From Collinsella sp. (GTDB taxonomy: Bacteria; Actinomycetota; Coriobacteriia; Coriobacteriales; Coriobacteriaceae), in the NCBI GenBank assembly GCA_031292915.1, contig JAUMSH010000011.1, forward strand, positions 1 through 64,000: a stretch of 64,000 nt of DNA, in the 5' to 3' direction. Below are positions 55,910 to 64,000 of the stretch, piece after piece (the stretch's first letter is position 1; the number at the start of each line of letters is the position of its first letter). A program made the translations under genes and the position numbers. The notes beneath the pieces were generated by a model. It saw only the letters and a list, made by a program, of their open reading frames with translations. It ran no database searches and was not told the origin of the DNA.

Positions 55910-57436
55910 TTAATCCGCTCGATAGTGCGACCCGAGACTTTCGGTTCGCTTGCGCATGGCTTTGACCATTTCCTGTGCTAGTCGAATCTGCGATTGCAGG
56001 CGGGCGAGGGCAGCGATTTCGCTGTCGTTGGCATGTGGCTTATTTAGAGCCGTGGCTTCGTCTTGCAGGCTTTCAAGCTGTTGCAGGGCCTCGGATAGGC
56101 CTGTTTCGGTCCTGTTGATCATGCAATAGGTGCTCATCGTGTGCCTAAGGCTGTGTGTCAGGCGTTCGGCATCTGTTGTGGCAATGCCGTACTGGGGGAG
56201 GGCGATATCCGCCTTCAGGGCCGCCTCAGGCTCTTTCTGCGCTGTGAGGGCTGCCGATGCGCCCGCGATACGTCCGAATACGATGCCGTTGGCGCATGAC
56301 AAGCCACCAATGCGGTCGGCGCCGTGCATGCCGCCTGTCGCCTCGCCGCAAGCGTAGAGGCCCTCAACGCCCGTGTGCGCGGTCTTATCGATCTTGATGC
56401 CGCCGTTAGCGGCGTGGGCATACATCGCAACGCGCATCTCGTCAGTCGGGGCGATGCCGTGCTCGTCTTGCAGCCAGGTGGCAAAGGTCTGCACAAACTC
56501 TGGGACATCCTCGCGGGGGAAGTCGTAGTGGAGTGCCAGGCCTTCGGCACCTGCCTGATCGATGACGAGATCGATAGCGCGGGAGGCCAAGCATGACGTG
56601 AAGGGACCATATCCAGAGCGCTGCTCGAGCAGGTCGTCCAGCTTGTCGTCGGCAATATCTACCGGCTGGTCTACATGTACGTAGCGCCAGGTTTTCTCGT
56701 TGAAGACCAGGTTGCGCTTGGGCTCGATGAAGCCGGGCATCATCTGCATGAACTCTATATTAGTAAGTGTTGCGCCGTGCGCCAGCGCGATGGCCTGCGA
56801 GGAGCTGAGCACATCAGCCGACGTAAGGCTGCGCTCGAACAGGCCGCCTGTGCCACCGGCTGCGATGATCGTGGCCTTGGCAGCAAAGGGCACGATTCGA
56901 TTTTCGGTGAGGTCGTAGAGTACGGTTCCGGTTATTCTGCCGTTCGTGTCCTCAACAAGGTCAATAAGCTCATGGCGGGGGAGCAGGCGAATGCCGAGCG
57001 ACTCGATCCAGGTCGTCAGAGCGTCCTCAAGGGGCTTGCGGGTGAGGCCGCGCCACATGCGCGTCTTGTGGTCAAAGCAGGGGATAAACTGCTTTTGCTG
57101 AGCACTCTCGGCGCTTTGCGGACGCTGAAGCTCAACGCCCAGGTCTTGCTCGAGCCATTCAATTGCATGGGGAATGCCGTGGACAAACGTCTGGACAAGC
57201 TCGGGGTCGGCGACGCCGCCACCAACGGTCTGAATGGTGTCGATGAGGTCTTGTTCGTCGTCTTCGTTAACGGGTCCGATAAGCCCCAGGCCCCAGGTTC
57301 CGGGGAAGAAGCTCGATCCACTCATAGTCTTGCCGGCGCTTGCCACGGTGACGGTTGCGCCCGTGCGTGCCGCTTCGATGGCGGCACAAAGGCCCGCAAT
57401 GCCAGATCCAATTACCAGTACATCAGTCGATTCCAT
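55910..57436 (-). CDS. FAD-dependent oxidoreductase of the L-aspartate oxidase/fumarate reductase family
   Basis: 508 aa. FAD-binding start VLVIGSGIAGLCAAIEAA, substrate-domain residues (HGATLTNIEFMQMMPG), the GGIKIDKTAHTGVEGLYACGEATGG signature and a helical C-terminal domain ending SHYRAD, as in NadB. nadA and nadC are not adjacent, so an aspartate-oxidase role is not secured; a fumarate-reductase-like role is also possible. ATG at 57436 after GAAAGGA. Confidence 0.75.
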   Translation of the reverse strand: MESTDVLVIGSGIAGLCAAIEAARTGATVTVASAGKTMSGSSFFPGTWGLGLIGPVNEDDEQDLIDTIQTVGGGVADPELVQTFVHGIPHAIEWLEQDLGVELQRPQSAESAQQKQFIPCFDHKTRMWRGLTRKPLEDALTTWIESLGIRLLPRHELIDLVEDTNGRITGTVLYDLTENRIVPFAAKATIIAAGGTGGLFERSLTSADVLSSSQAIALAHGATLTNIEFMQMMPGFIEPKRNLVFNEKTWRYVHVDQPVDIADDKLDDLLEQRSGYGPFTSCLASRAIDLVIDQAGAEGLALHYDFPREDVPEFVQTFATWLQDEHGIAPTDEMRVAMYAHAANGGIKIDKTAHTGVEGLYACGEATGGMHGADRIGGLSCANGIVFGRIAGASAALTAQKEPEAALKADIALPQYGIATTDAERLTHSLRHTMSTYCMINRTETGLSEALQQLESLQDEATALNKPHANDSEIAALARLQSQIRLAQEMVKAMRKRTESLGSHYRAD

Positions 57437-57629
57437 CGGATTCCTTTCTCGTCCGGCGCATTGTCGCACGGGTGATCGGCAATGGGGCCGCAAAGACCCG
57501 GCAAATCGGTAAAGGGCAAATATGGCAGGTGGGCGTCATGGACGCTCTGGCGCTCCATCTCTTCACATCTCGTATTTCGCCCCAGCTGATATATCGACAT
57601 TAGCTACCCTGCGACAGCGCAAACAAAAA

Positions 57630-57657
57630 GAGCCGCTACCCGGGTGGGTAGCGGCTC
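57630..57657 (-). terminator. Terminator of the GGGtGRT gene
   Basis: GAGCCGCTACCC and GGGTAGCGGCTC pair perfectly, GGGT loop; on the minus strand TTTTTGTTT follows. Confidence 0.88.
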
Positions 57658-57692
57658 CAAAGCTCAGCTATATGAGCATCGCGCGGGCGCGA

Positions 57693-58697
57693 TTAGGCCT
57701 TGAGGGCCTCCTCGACGGCGACAGCGCAGGCGACGGTGGCACCGACCATGGGGGTGTTGCCCATGCCGATGAGACCCATCATGTCGACGTGCGCAGGCAC
57801 GGAGGAAGAACCGGCGAACTGGGCGTCGGAGTGCATGCGGCCCATGGTGTCGGTCATGCCGTAAGAGGCAGGGCCGGCGCCCATGTTGTCCGGGTGCAGG
57901 GTACGGCCAGTGCCGCCACCAGAAGCGACGGAGAAGTACTTCTTGCCAGCCTCGAGGCGCTCCTTCTTGTAGGTGCCAGCGACGGGGTGCTGGAAGCGCG
58001 TGGGGTTGGTGGAGTTACCGGTGATCGAGATGTCGACGTTCTCGTGCCACATGATGGCAACGCCCTCGCGGACGTCGTCGGCGCCGTAGCAGTTGACGGC
58101 GGCGCGGGGACCATCGGAGTAGGGGATGGTCTCGACGACCTTGAGCTCGCCCGTGAAGTAGTCGAACTGGGTCTTCACATAGGTGAAGCCGTTGATGCGG
58201 GCGATGATCTGAGCAGCGTCCTTGCCCAGACCGTTGAGGATGACGCGCAGCGGCTTCTTACGAGCCTTGTTGGCGTTCAGAGCCAGGCCGATAGCGCCCT
58301 CAGCGGCAGCGAAGGACTCGTGACCGGCCAGGAAGGCGAAGCACTCGGTGTCGTCGGAGAGCAGCATAGCGCCCAGGTTGCCGTGGCCCAGACCGACCTT
58401 GCGGTCCTCGGCGACGGAGCCGGGAACGGTGAAGGCCTGGATGCCCTCGCCGATGATGGCGGCAGCCTCAGAAGCGGACTTGGCGCCACGCTTGACAGCG
58501 AGAGCGCAACCGAGGGTGTAGGCCCACTCGGCGTTCTGGAAGGCGATGGACTGGGTGTTGTTGACGATCTCACGCGGGTTGAAGCCCTTGTCGGTGCAGA
58601 TCTGCAGAGCTTCCTCGAGGGAGGCGATGCCGTTGTCGGCGAGGCACTTGTTGATCTTGTCAGCGCGGCGCTCGTAACCTTCGAACGTAACAGTCAT
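57693..58697 (-). CDS. GGGtGRT protein
   Basis: 334 aa. The name-giving motif SGGGTGRTLHPDNMG is present, with conserved GHGNLGAMLLSDDTECFAFLAGHE and ITGNSTNPTRFQHPVAG. Biochemical role unknown. It is 18 bp downstream of a NifU-like scaffold gene; the two regularly occur together in anaerobes, suggesting a joint metal-cluster or redox function. Confidence 0.88.
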   Translation of the reverse strand: MTVTFEGYERRADKINKCLADNGIASLEEALQICTDKGFNPREIVNNTQSIAFQNAEWAYTLGCALAVKRGAKSASEAAAIIGEGIQAFTVPGSVAEDRKVGLGHGNLGAMLLSDDTECFAFLAGHESFAAAEGAIGLALNANKARKKPLRVILNGLGKDAAQIIARINGFTYVKTQFDYFTGELKVVETIPYSDGPRAAVNCYGADDVREGVAIMWHENVDISITGNSTNPTRFQHPVAGTYKKERLEAGKKYFSVASGGGTGRTLHPDNMGAGPASYGMTDTMGRMHSDAQFAGSSSVPAHVDMMGLIGMGNTPMVGATVACAVAVEEALKA

Positions 58698-58715
58698 AGT
58701 TATTTCCCTCCCTTT

Positions 58716-59450
58716 CTACTCGTGAACCGGGAACACGCTGGCGACGGAGTGAGTCTCCTCGTCGGTGCGCGGGTCGATGTACTTGGCAGCGTTCTCCCAC
58801 TGACCATAGTGGCCCATAGCGCCAGCGATGGCCTCCTCGGGGGTCTTGCCGGCCTTGACGGCGTCGGTGAACTTGCCGAGGTTCAGGAACTCGAATGCGA
58901 TGATCTCGTTCTTGTCGTTGAGAGCCATGCGGGTGACGTAGCCCTGAGCGAGCTCGAGGTAACGAGCGCCCTTGGCCTTGGTGCCGAACATGGTGCCGAC
59001 CTGAGAGCGAAGGCCCTTGCCGAGGTCGTCGAGGGAGGCGCCCACGGGCAGGCCGCCCTCGGAGAACGCGGTCTGGCTGCGGCCGTAAACGATCTGCAGG
59101 AAGATCTCGCGCATAGCAACGTTGATGGCGTCGCAGACGAGGTCGGTGTTGAGGGCCTCGAGGATGGTCTTACCGGGAAGGATCTCGGAAGCCATGGCGG
59201 CAGAGTGGGTCATGCCCGAGCAGCCGATGGTCTCAACGAGGGCCTCCTCGATGATGCCGTCCTTGACGTTCAGCGTGAGCTTGCAGGCGCCCTGCTGAGG
59301 TGCGCACCAACCCACACCGTGCGTAAGACCGGAGATGTCGGAAATCTCCTTAGCCTGGACCCACTTGCCCTCCTCGGGGATGGGTGCGGGGCCGTGGTAT
59401 GCACCCTTGGCAACGGGGCACATGTTCTCCACTTCCTGTGAGTACTGCAT
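58716..59450 (-). CDS. NifU/IscU-like iron-sulfur scaffold-type protein
   Basis: 244 aa from the ATG at 59450 after GGAGAGG. Contains the scaffold-like segment LTLNVKDGIIEEALVETIGCSGMTHSAAMASE with a conserved Cys, plus additional Cys at the N terminus (NMCPVAKG, GWCAPQQGAC). Longer than ordinary IscU. Forms an operon with the GGGtGRT gene. Confidence 0.8.
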   Translation of the reverse strand: MQYSQEVENMCPVAKGAYHGPAPIPEEGKWVQAKEISDISGLTHGVGWCAPQQGACKLTLNVKDGIIEEALVETIGCSGMTHSAAMASEILPGKTILEALNTDLVCDAINVAMREIFLQIVYGRSQTAFSEGGLPVGASLDDLGKGLRSQVGTMFGTKAKGARYLELAQGYVTRMALNDKNEIIAFEFLNLGKFTDAVKAGKTPEEAIAGAMGHYGQWENAAKYIDPRTDEETHSVASVFPVHE

Positions 59451-59853
59451 GCCTCTCCTCTCTATCGTGTTGGCGTCCCGTCTGGGGGTCGTGGCTGGCG
59501 ATTGCCGGGCGACCCTTCGAAAGGGACATGACATGCAGCCCCTATAATACCGCGAAATGCACGGAATATTCGGCGAACGGCTCAGTTTTCGTAGCGAGAA
59601 GTCCTGAAGTTTTAATTGAAACGGTTTAACTCTATGTTCTGTGGTCGTGAGCTTCCGTAGAGGGGGTCCGTCTTGGGCAAGCTTTTGGTCCGCTCTTGCA
59701 AGCGTTGCAGTGGTTGACCTGTTGCAACGGTGCCGTTCGCCGCCTGTTTGCTGCCTTTGGCCGCGCGAGTGTATTGTTTTGCGTGAATGTTTTGATGGCA
59801 CGCTTCAATCGTGCTGTATTGGATGGTAAGCAGATCCCGGCGAAGGGAGCGCC
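59451..59853. other. Intergenic gap upstream of the RAYT
   Basis: 403 bp between divergent genes. I see only a TATTAT -10-like site on the minus strand near 59546 for the scaffold operon; no ORF or RNA is supported. Confidence 0.35.
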
Positions 59854-60663
59854 ATGCAGCGCGTTTGGAGAACGGTTACCGGCTTTTACCATGTCTGTGC
59901 TCGCGGTGTGGGCAAACAGCTCATCTTTGAGGGCGATGAAGACCGGTGGGAGTTTTTGGAGCTGATGCGCGAGTGCTGCTGCGAGGAGGGTGTGACGGTT
60001 ATCGCCTGGTGCCTTATGGACAATCACGTGCATTTGGTGCTTACAGATTACGAGGACAGGATGAGCGCGGCGATGCACCGGTTGCTTTTGACGTACGCGC
60101 GGCGGTTCAATAAACGCACGGGGCGCACAGGGCATCTGTTCCAGAACCGTTTTGACCGGCGCTCGCTCGATACCGACTGGCAGGTGATGGAGGCTATTCG
60201 CTCCGTACACGCCGATCCGCAGGAGGCGGGCGTTAGCCTAATAGAGCGTTATCCCTGGAGTAGCTTTGCGGAGCATTTGTGCGCTTACGACGGTGACGCG
60301 GCCGATGTCGCGGGGGGATTTTCTGATCCTTCTTGCGTGCTTGAGCTTTTTGGTTCTGCCGAGGGCTTTATTGCCTATTCGCTTTCGGCGCCCGACGGCA
60401 GTGAGCCAGCGCTGTGCGATATGAAAGAGACGGAGTGGGAACGCCACGCCTTTGCCAACAAGTTGGCGAAGCGCCTCGGGGTTCCGCTCAATGGGGTTAA
60501 AACTGCACCGCCGGCGCAGCGCGATACCGTTATTGTTGGATTGAACAATGCTGGCTTTACGGTACGCCAGATTGAGCGGTATACCGGGATTGGCAAAAGT
60601 ACCGTCTCTCGTATCGTGCGCGCTTATGCGCGGGTGAAGGTACAGGCTGAGCTCTCGGAATAG
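59854..60663 (+). CDS. REP-associated tyrosine transposase (RAYT, Y1_Tnp family)
   Basis: 269 aa. The Y1 transposase fold with the HUH-type motif DNHVHLVLTD (about 59-66) and the downstream Tyr/helix region (LLLTYARRFNKRTGRTGHLFQNRFDRR). The C terminus has a helix-turn-helix (VRQIERYTGIGKSTVSRI). A single copy without IS200-type flanks, so it is RAYT-like and may act on dispersed palindromes. ATG after GGAG with 9-nt spacing. Confidence 0.85.
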   Translation: MQRVWRTVTGFYHVCARGVGKQLIFEGDEDRWEFLELMRECCCEEGVTVIAWCLMDNHVHLVLTDYEDRMSAAMHRLLLTYARRFNKRTGRTGHLFQNRFDRRSLDTDWQVMEAIRSVHADPQEAGVSLIERYPWSSFAEHLCAYDGDAADVAGGFSDPSCVLELFGSAEGFIAYSLSAPDGSEPALCDMKETEWERHAFANKLAKRLGVPLNGVKTAPPAQRDTVIVGLNNAGFTVRQIERYTGIGKSTVSRIVRAYARVKVQAELSE

Positions 60664-60667
60664 AAAA

Positions 60668-60700
60668 TGGCCGAACCACTCTTGTCAAGCGATTCGGCCA
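60668..60700 (-). terminator. suf operon terminator
   Basis: TGGCCGAA (60668-60675) with TTCGGCCA (60693-60700); on the minus strand followed by TTTT. It lies 29 bp beyond the sufU stop. Confidence 0.65.
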
Positions 60701-60728
60701 ACAAAAATCTTAAGATTTGGGACAAGTT

Positions 60729-61163
60729 CTACTGATTATTTTGTCCCGTGAGCATGCCGTCGAGGGTGCGCCAGGCGAGCTCGGCGCATTTGACGCGGGC
60801 GGGCATGTGCGAGATGTCCTGAAGCTGGGCGGCCTCGTCCAGGTCTTCCAGGTCTTCCTCGGAGAGCTGCTCGCCGCGGATCATGGCGAGGAAGAGCTCT
60901 GCCAAGCGGTGAGCTTCCTCGACGGTCTCGCCGGTGATGAGGTCGGCCATGATGTCGGCGCTGGCCTGACTGATGGCGCAGCCGTGGCCGGTAAAGGAGG
61001 CCTCCTCGATCACACCGTTCTCGACGCGCAGCTGCAAGGTGAGCTCGTCGCCGCAGCTGGGGTTGATGCCGTCGTGCTCGTGCGTGGGGGCATCCATCTC
61101 GTACTTGTAGTCGGGGTGCGAGTTGTGCTCCATAAACGTGGTGGAGGTGTACAGATTACCCAT
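60729..61163 (-). CDS. sufU: SufU iron-sulfur cluster assembly / sulfur-transfer protein
   Basis: 144 aa. IscU-like fold with the three zinc-binding cysteines expected for SufU: NPSCGDEL, GHGCAISQAS and, near the end, VKCAELAW. It accepts sulfur from SufS. Overlaps the sufS stop by 8 nt; last gene of the operon. Confidence 0.9.
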   Translation of the reverse strand: MGNLYTSTTFMEHNSHPDYKYEMDAPTHEHDGINPSCGDELTLQLRVENGVIEEASFTGHGCAISQASADIMADLITGETVEEAHRLAELFLAMIRGEQLSEEDLEDLDEAAQLQDISHMPARVKCAELAWRTLDGMLTGQNNQ

Positions 61164-62481
61164 TGAACGTGCTCCAAACGTGATGCAGGCCGGCGATGAA
61201 CTTGTCGATGTCGGCCTTGTCGTTGTAGAAGGCCACGCTGGCGCGGCAGCAGGCAAGGTTCTCGACGCCCAGCCAGGTAAGCAGCGGCTGCGCGCAGTGG
61301 TGACCGGCGCGGATGCAGACGCCGTCCATGTCCATGATGCTCGCGACGTCGTGCGGGTGGATGCCCTTGACGTTAAAGCTCACAACGCCGTGGTGGTTGT
61401 CCCAATAGATGGAGCCGATGATTTGGACAAAGTCGAGCTGCATGAGTTCGCCCATCAGATAGTGGACGAGTGCCTGCTCGCGGGCCTGGATGTTCTCGTA
61501 ACCCACCGTGTTGACCAGGTAGTCGAGTGCCGCGCCCGTGGCGAAGATGCCGGCGGCGTCCTGTGTGCCGGCCTCGAATTTCTCGGGAACGGGCGCCCAG
61601 ACGGCGTCCTGCTCGGTAACAGAGTCGATCATCTCGCCGCCGGTGAGCATGGGCGGCATGGCGTTGAGCAGGTCCATCTTGCCCCACAGCACGCCGATGC
61701 CCATGGGGCCCATAGCCTTGTGTGCGCTAAAGGCAAAGAAGTCGGCGCCCAGGTCGGCCACATCGACCGGCATGTGCGGCAGCGACTGCGCACCGTCGAC
61801 GACCAGGTAGCCACCGTACTTGTGCACGAGCTTGCCGAGATTCTTGACTGGGTTCTCGACGCCCAACACGTTGGAGACCTGTCCCACGGCCAGGATCTTG
61901 GTCTTGGGGCCCACCTTGGCAAGAACCTCCTCGGTGGTGAGTTGGCCGGTCTTGGTGGGATAGAGGTAGACGAGCTTGGCGCCGGTCTCGCGGCAGACCT
62001 GCTGCCACGGAATCAGGTTGGAGTGGTGCTCCATGATGGTGATGACGACCTCGTCGCCCGGTTTGAGCACTGTGGGCGCAAAGCTCTTGGCGACCAGGTT
62101 GAGCGACTCGCTCGTGTTGCGGGTGAAGACGACCTCGTTGGCCTGTGAGGCGCCGATGAGGTCGGCGATCTGCTGGCGCACCTTCGCGATAGCCTCAGTG
62201 GCCTCGACGGACAGCGAGTACAGGCCGCGCAGGGGGTTGGCGTTCATACGCTGGTAGAAGTCGCGCTCGGCGTCGAGCACGCAGGCAGGGCGCTGCGCGG
62301 TGGCGGCACTATCGAGGAAGGCGATCTCGGGGTGCTGCTGAAACAGCGGGAACTGCGCCTTGTAGGGGTTGGTCTCGATGTCCACAGTGGGCCAGCCGCG
62401 CGAAGCCTCGTCGCTGGCGTCGAGCTCCATGGGCTCGGGGGCAGTACAGGTGTCGCATTTAACGTGCTCGGTGTCGATCAT
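61156..62481 (-). CDS. sufS: Cysteine desulfurase SufS
   Basis: 441 aa. PLP-enzyme of the NifS class II type: IMEHHSNLIPWQ, VDGAQSLPHMPVD, PLP lysine in FAFSAHKAMGPMG, and the catalytic Cys region (RAGHHCAQPLL). There is an N-terminal extension of about 35 residues with a CDTC motif before the normal start of the fold; the ATGA overlap with sufD supports this start. Supplies persulfide sulfur to SufU. Confidence 0.93.
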   Translation of the reverse strand: MIDTEHVKCDTCTAPEPMELDASDEASRGWPTVDIETNPYKAQFPLFQQHPEIAFLDSAATAQRPACVLDAERDFYQRMNANPLRGLYSLSVEATEAIAKVRQQIADLIGASQANEVVFTRNTSESLNLVAKSFAPTVLKPGDEVVITIMEHHSNLIPWQQVCRETGAKLVYLYPTKTGQLTTEEVLAKVGPKTKILAVGQVSNVLGVENPVKNLGKLVHKYGGYLVVDGAQSLPHMPVDVADLGADFFAFSAHKAMGPMGIGVLWGKMDLLNAMPPMLTGGEMIDSVTEQDAVWAPVPEKFEAGTQDAAGIFATGAALDYLVNTVGYENIQAREQALVHYLMGELMQLDFVQIIGSIYWDNHHGVVSFNVKGIHPHDVASIMDMDGVCIRAGHHCAQPLLTWLGVENLACCRASVAFYNDKADIDKFIAGLHHVWSTFNG

Positions 62482-63749
62482 GCGAGCTCCTCTTCAAAGT
62501 TGTCGATCAGGTTGTTGCCCAGGCGGACGACGGCGGCTCGAGTGCGCTCGTCGGTGGCGGAAAGCGCGGCGTCCTCCAGCTTGGCGCGGATGAACAGGTC
62601 CTCGGCGGCGTTCTGGTCAAGGCCGCGGCAGGCGAGGTAGAACAGCTGCTCGTCGCGGACGTGGCCGATTGTGGCGCCGTGGTTGCCGGCGACGTCGTCC
62701 TCGTCGCAGAGGATGACGGGGACGGTCTTGTTGTCGACGCCCTTGTTGGCCAAAAGCACCGTCTCGCGCTCGGTGCCGACGGCGCCCTTGCAGCCGTGCA
62801 CGAGGTCGATGGTGCCGCGGTAGACCTTCTTGGACGTGCCGGTCAGCACGCCGTTGGCGTCGATCTCGCACTCGGTCTTGCGGCCGCGATGGCGCAGCTC
62901 GTAGTTAAAGTCGCGCACCTGCTGGCGGGCGCCCAGGTAATCGGTATCGATCGTCACCTTGGCGGTGTCGCCCAGCAGGTCGCCGGCAAGGCCGGTGGCG
63001 CTGGCGCCTGCGCCCAGGACGGTGTGCTGCACGTTGACGCGCGCGCCCTCGTCCAGGAACAGGCCGGTGTCGTCGAGCGCGATCCAGCTATCGTCGAGCG
63101 TCTGCGTGCAGGTCACGTTGACGGTGGCGTACTCGTGGGCGCACACGCGCAGCACGGAACCCACGACGCCTTGGCCGGCAACGGGGGAGTCCAGGGCGAT
63201 CTGCAGGTCGAGCGTTGCCTGCGGGCGGGCGACGACGTCGATGGCGGCGATGGTCGCGGCAGCATCGACACCGCTCACACGCACGGTAACCGTGGCGTGC
63301 TTGTATGCGGGCACATCGATGACGACGCGCTTGGTGGCGTGGTCGGCCAGGTAGGTGTAGGCAGCCTCGCCCATGCCAGTCTCGAAGGCCTCAGCGGGGG
63401 AGAGCTCCTCCTCGAGCTTGATGGCGCCGGCCTGGTAGACGGAGGTTGCGGGCACGTCGAGCTCGGTCTCGGGCGCGATGCGGGCGCGGTCGGCGGCATC
63501 GCCGGGCGCGGAGGCGCGGCGCTCGGGGAAGCGCTCGGCCATGGCGTCCATGGCGGCGTCGAACGCGGCTGCCACGCCAGCAAACTGCTCTTCCAAGCCC
63601 TCAGCCTCAACGGCCTCGGCGGGAGCGGCGGCAAGCTCGTCAGAGAGCTCGAGCTTGGTCTGGTTCATCTTGAGCCAACCCCAAGTGGCAGCCGGCATCG
63701 AATTGACCTGCTCAAGGGTGGTAGCAGCGGTGTTCGTGGTCTGTTTCAT
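62478..63749 (-). CDS. sufD: SufD, Fe-S assembly complex subunit
   Basis: 423 aa. SufB/SufD beta-helix family; C-terminal YRGTIDLVHGCKGAVGTERE and QLFYLACRGLDQNAAEDLFI motifs. The acidic, Ala-rich N-terminal 80 residues are less conserved. Partner of SufB and SufC in the scaffold complex. Starts in a 1-nt overlap with sufB. Confidence 0.9.
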   Translation of the reverse strand: MKQTTNTAATTLEQVNSMPAATWGWLKMNQTKLELSDELAAAPAEAVEAEGLEEQFAGVAAAFDAAMDAMAERFPERRASAPGDAADRARIAPETELDVPATSVYQAGAIKLEEELSPAEAFETGMGEAAYTYLADHATKRVVIDVPAYKHATVTVRVSGVDAAATIAAIDVVARPQATLDLQIALDSPVAGQGVVGSVLRVCAHEYATVNVTCTQTLDDSWIALDDTGLFLDEGARVNVQHTVLGAGASATGLAGDLLGDTAKVTIDTDYLGARQQVRDFNYELRHRGRKTECEIDANGVLTGTSKKVYRGTIDLVHGCKGAVGTERETVLLANKGVDNKTVPVILCDEDDVAGNHGATIGHVRDEQLFYLACRGLDQNAAEDLFIRAKLEDAALSATDERTRAAVVRLGNNLIDNFEEELA

Positions 63750-64000
63750 TATCCGATCGCTCCTTCCATCTCGAGCTTGATCAGGTTGTTCATCTCGACG
63801 GCGTACTCCAGCGGCAGCTCCTTGGAGACCGGGTTGGCAAAGCCGTTGACGATCATGGTACGGGCTTCTTCCTCCGAGATACCGCGGCTCATCAGGTAGA
63901 ACACCTTATCGTCGCCGATACGGCCGATGGTGGCCTCGTGGCCGATGTCGACATTCTTGGCGCGGATGTCCATGGCGGGAATAGTGTCGGAGCGGCTTTG
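63749..64000 (-). CDS. sufB: SufB, C-terminal part (runs off the window)
   Basis: Only the last 83 codons are present. SRSDTIPAMDIRAKNVDIGH and KVFYLMSRGISEEEARTMIV are the conserved C terminus of SufB. The gene continues beyond 64000; sufC is expected further upstream on the minus strand. Confidence 0.92.
   Translation of the reverse strand, partial: QSRSDTIPAMDIRAKNVDIGHEATIGRIGDDKVFYLMSRGISEEEARTMIVNGFANPVSKELPLEYAVEMNNLIKLEMEGAIG

Noticed and set aside
57522..59441. 639-aa open frame on the plus strand
   Set aside because: Antisense to the GGGtGRT and scaffold genes; low-complexity Gly/Val/Asp composition typical of the reverse frame of GC-rich genes.
61123..63899. Long plus-strand frames opposite sufS and sufD
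   Set aside because: Shadows of the suf operon genes, which carry the conserved motifs.
1..64000. CRISPR array
   Set aside because: No regularly spaced direct repeats of suitable length were seen; the only phased repeats are the 9-bp iterons at 7542-7590.

Overview
The window looks like a chromosome segment of a high-GC, Gram-positive, gut-type actinobacterium of the Coriobacteriia, most like Collinsella. This is inferred from gene content and style: rho with a very long Ala/Pro/Lys-rich N-terminal extension, a sufB-sufD-sufS-sufU operon, a GGGtGRT-protein/scaffold pair, an actinobacterial-type integration host factor, and dense GC-rich coding with strong hairpin terminators. No rRNA or marker gene settles the species.

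Layout. 1-2.9 kb: a WecA-like sugar-phosphate transferase, a structured RNA that may be 6S RNA, a PflX-like radical SAM protein, and tRNA-Ala(CGC). About 2.97-35.26 kb: a complete siphovirus-type prophage integrated at the 3' end of tRNA-Ala, flanked by a 15-bp near-identical repeat (2968-2982 and 35252-35266, offset 32284 bp). Its order is: large serine recombinase, repressor and divergent early promoters, a run of small early genes, an origin-like region with iterons and large hairpins, replication/metabolism genes (replisome organiser, SSB, dUTPase), a second (tyrosine) recombinase followed by a phage-encoded mIHF, HNH endonuclease, terminase, portal, protease, HK97-type capsid, head-tail connectors, tail genes, a diversity-generating retroelement (DGR), holin, two cell-wall enzymes, and tiny membrane proteins at the right end.

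The main discovery is the DGR at about 28.96-31.93 kb. The last 110 bp of the coding capacity of a 530-aa tail protein (VR, 30418-30527) is repeated 217 bp downstream (TR, 30635-30744). The two copies differ at 12 positions and all 12 are adenines in TR (6 A->T, 6 A->G), altering ten codons in a C-type-lectin-like tip. A YADD reverse transcriptase follows. It has SL where DGR enzymes normally have SQ, and no Avd gene is evident. This system should diversify the phage receptor-binding tip.

A second notable point is that attP lies inside the serine recombinase gene. Integration replaces the last 35 residues of the phage form (517 aa) by 19 residues read from the complement of tRNA-Ala (500 aa). 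The displaced phage tail is still present in frame at the right end (35144-35258).

35-64 kb is host DNA: nicotinate phosphoribosyltransferase; proB and proA separated by a divergent proline-iminopeptidase-like gene; an HD protein; CarD; argS; an intact IS3-family (IS150-like) element with a 3-bp duplication lying exactly in the loop of the argS terminator; rho; VanZ; a ROK fructokinase; an aminotransferase; tRNA-His and two tRNA-Lys with a tandemly duplicated remnant; a DinD homologue; a NadB/FrdA-type flavoprotein; the GGGtGRT/scaffold pair; a RAYT (REP-associated tyrosine transposase); and the suf operon, which runs off the right edge inside sufB.
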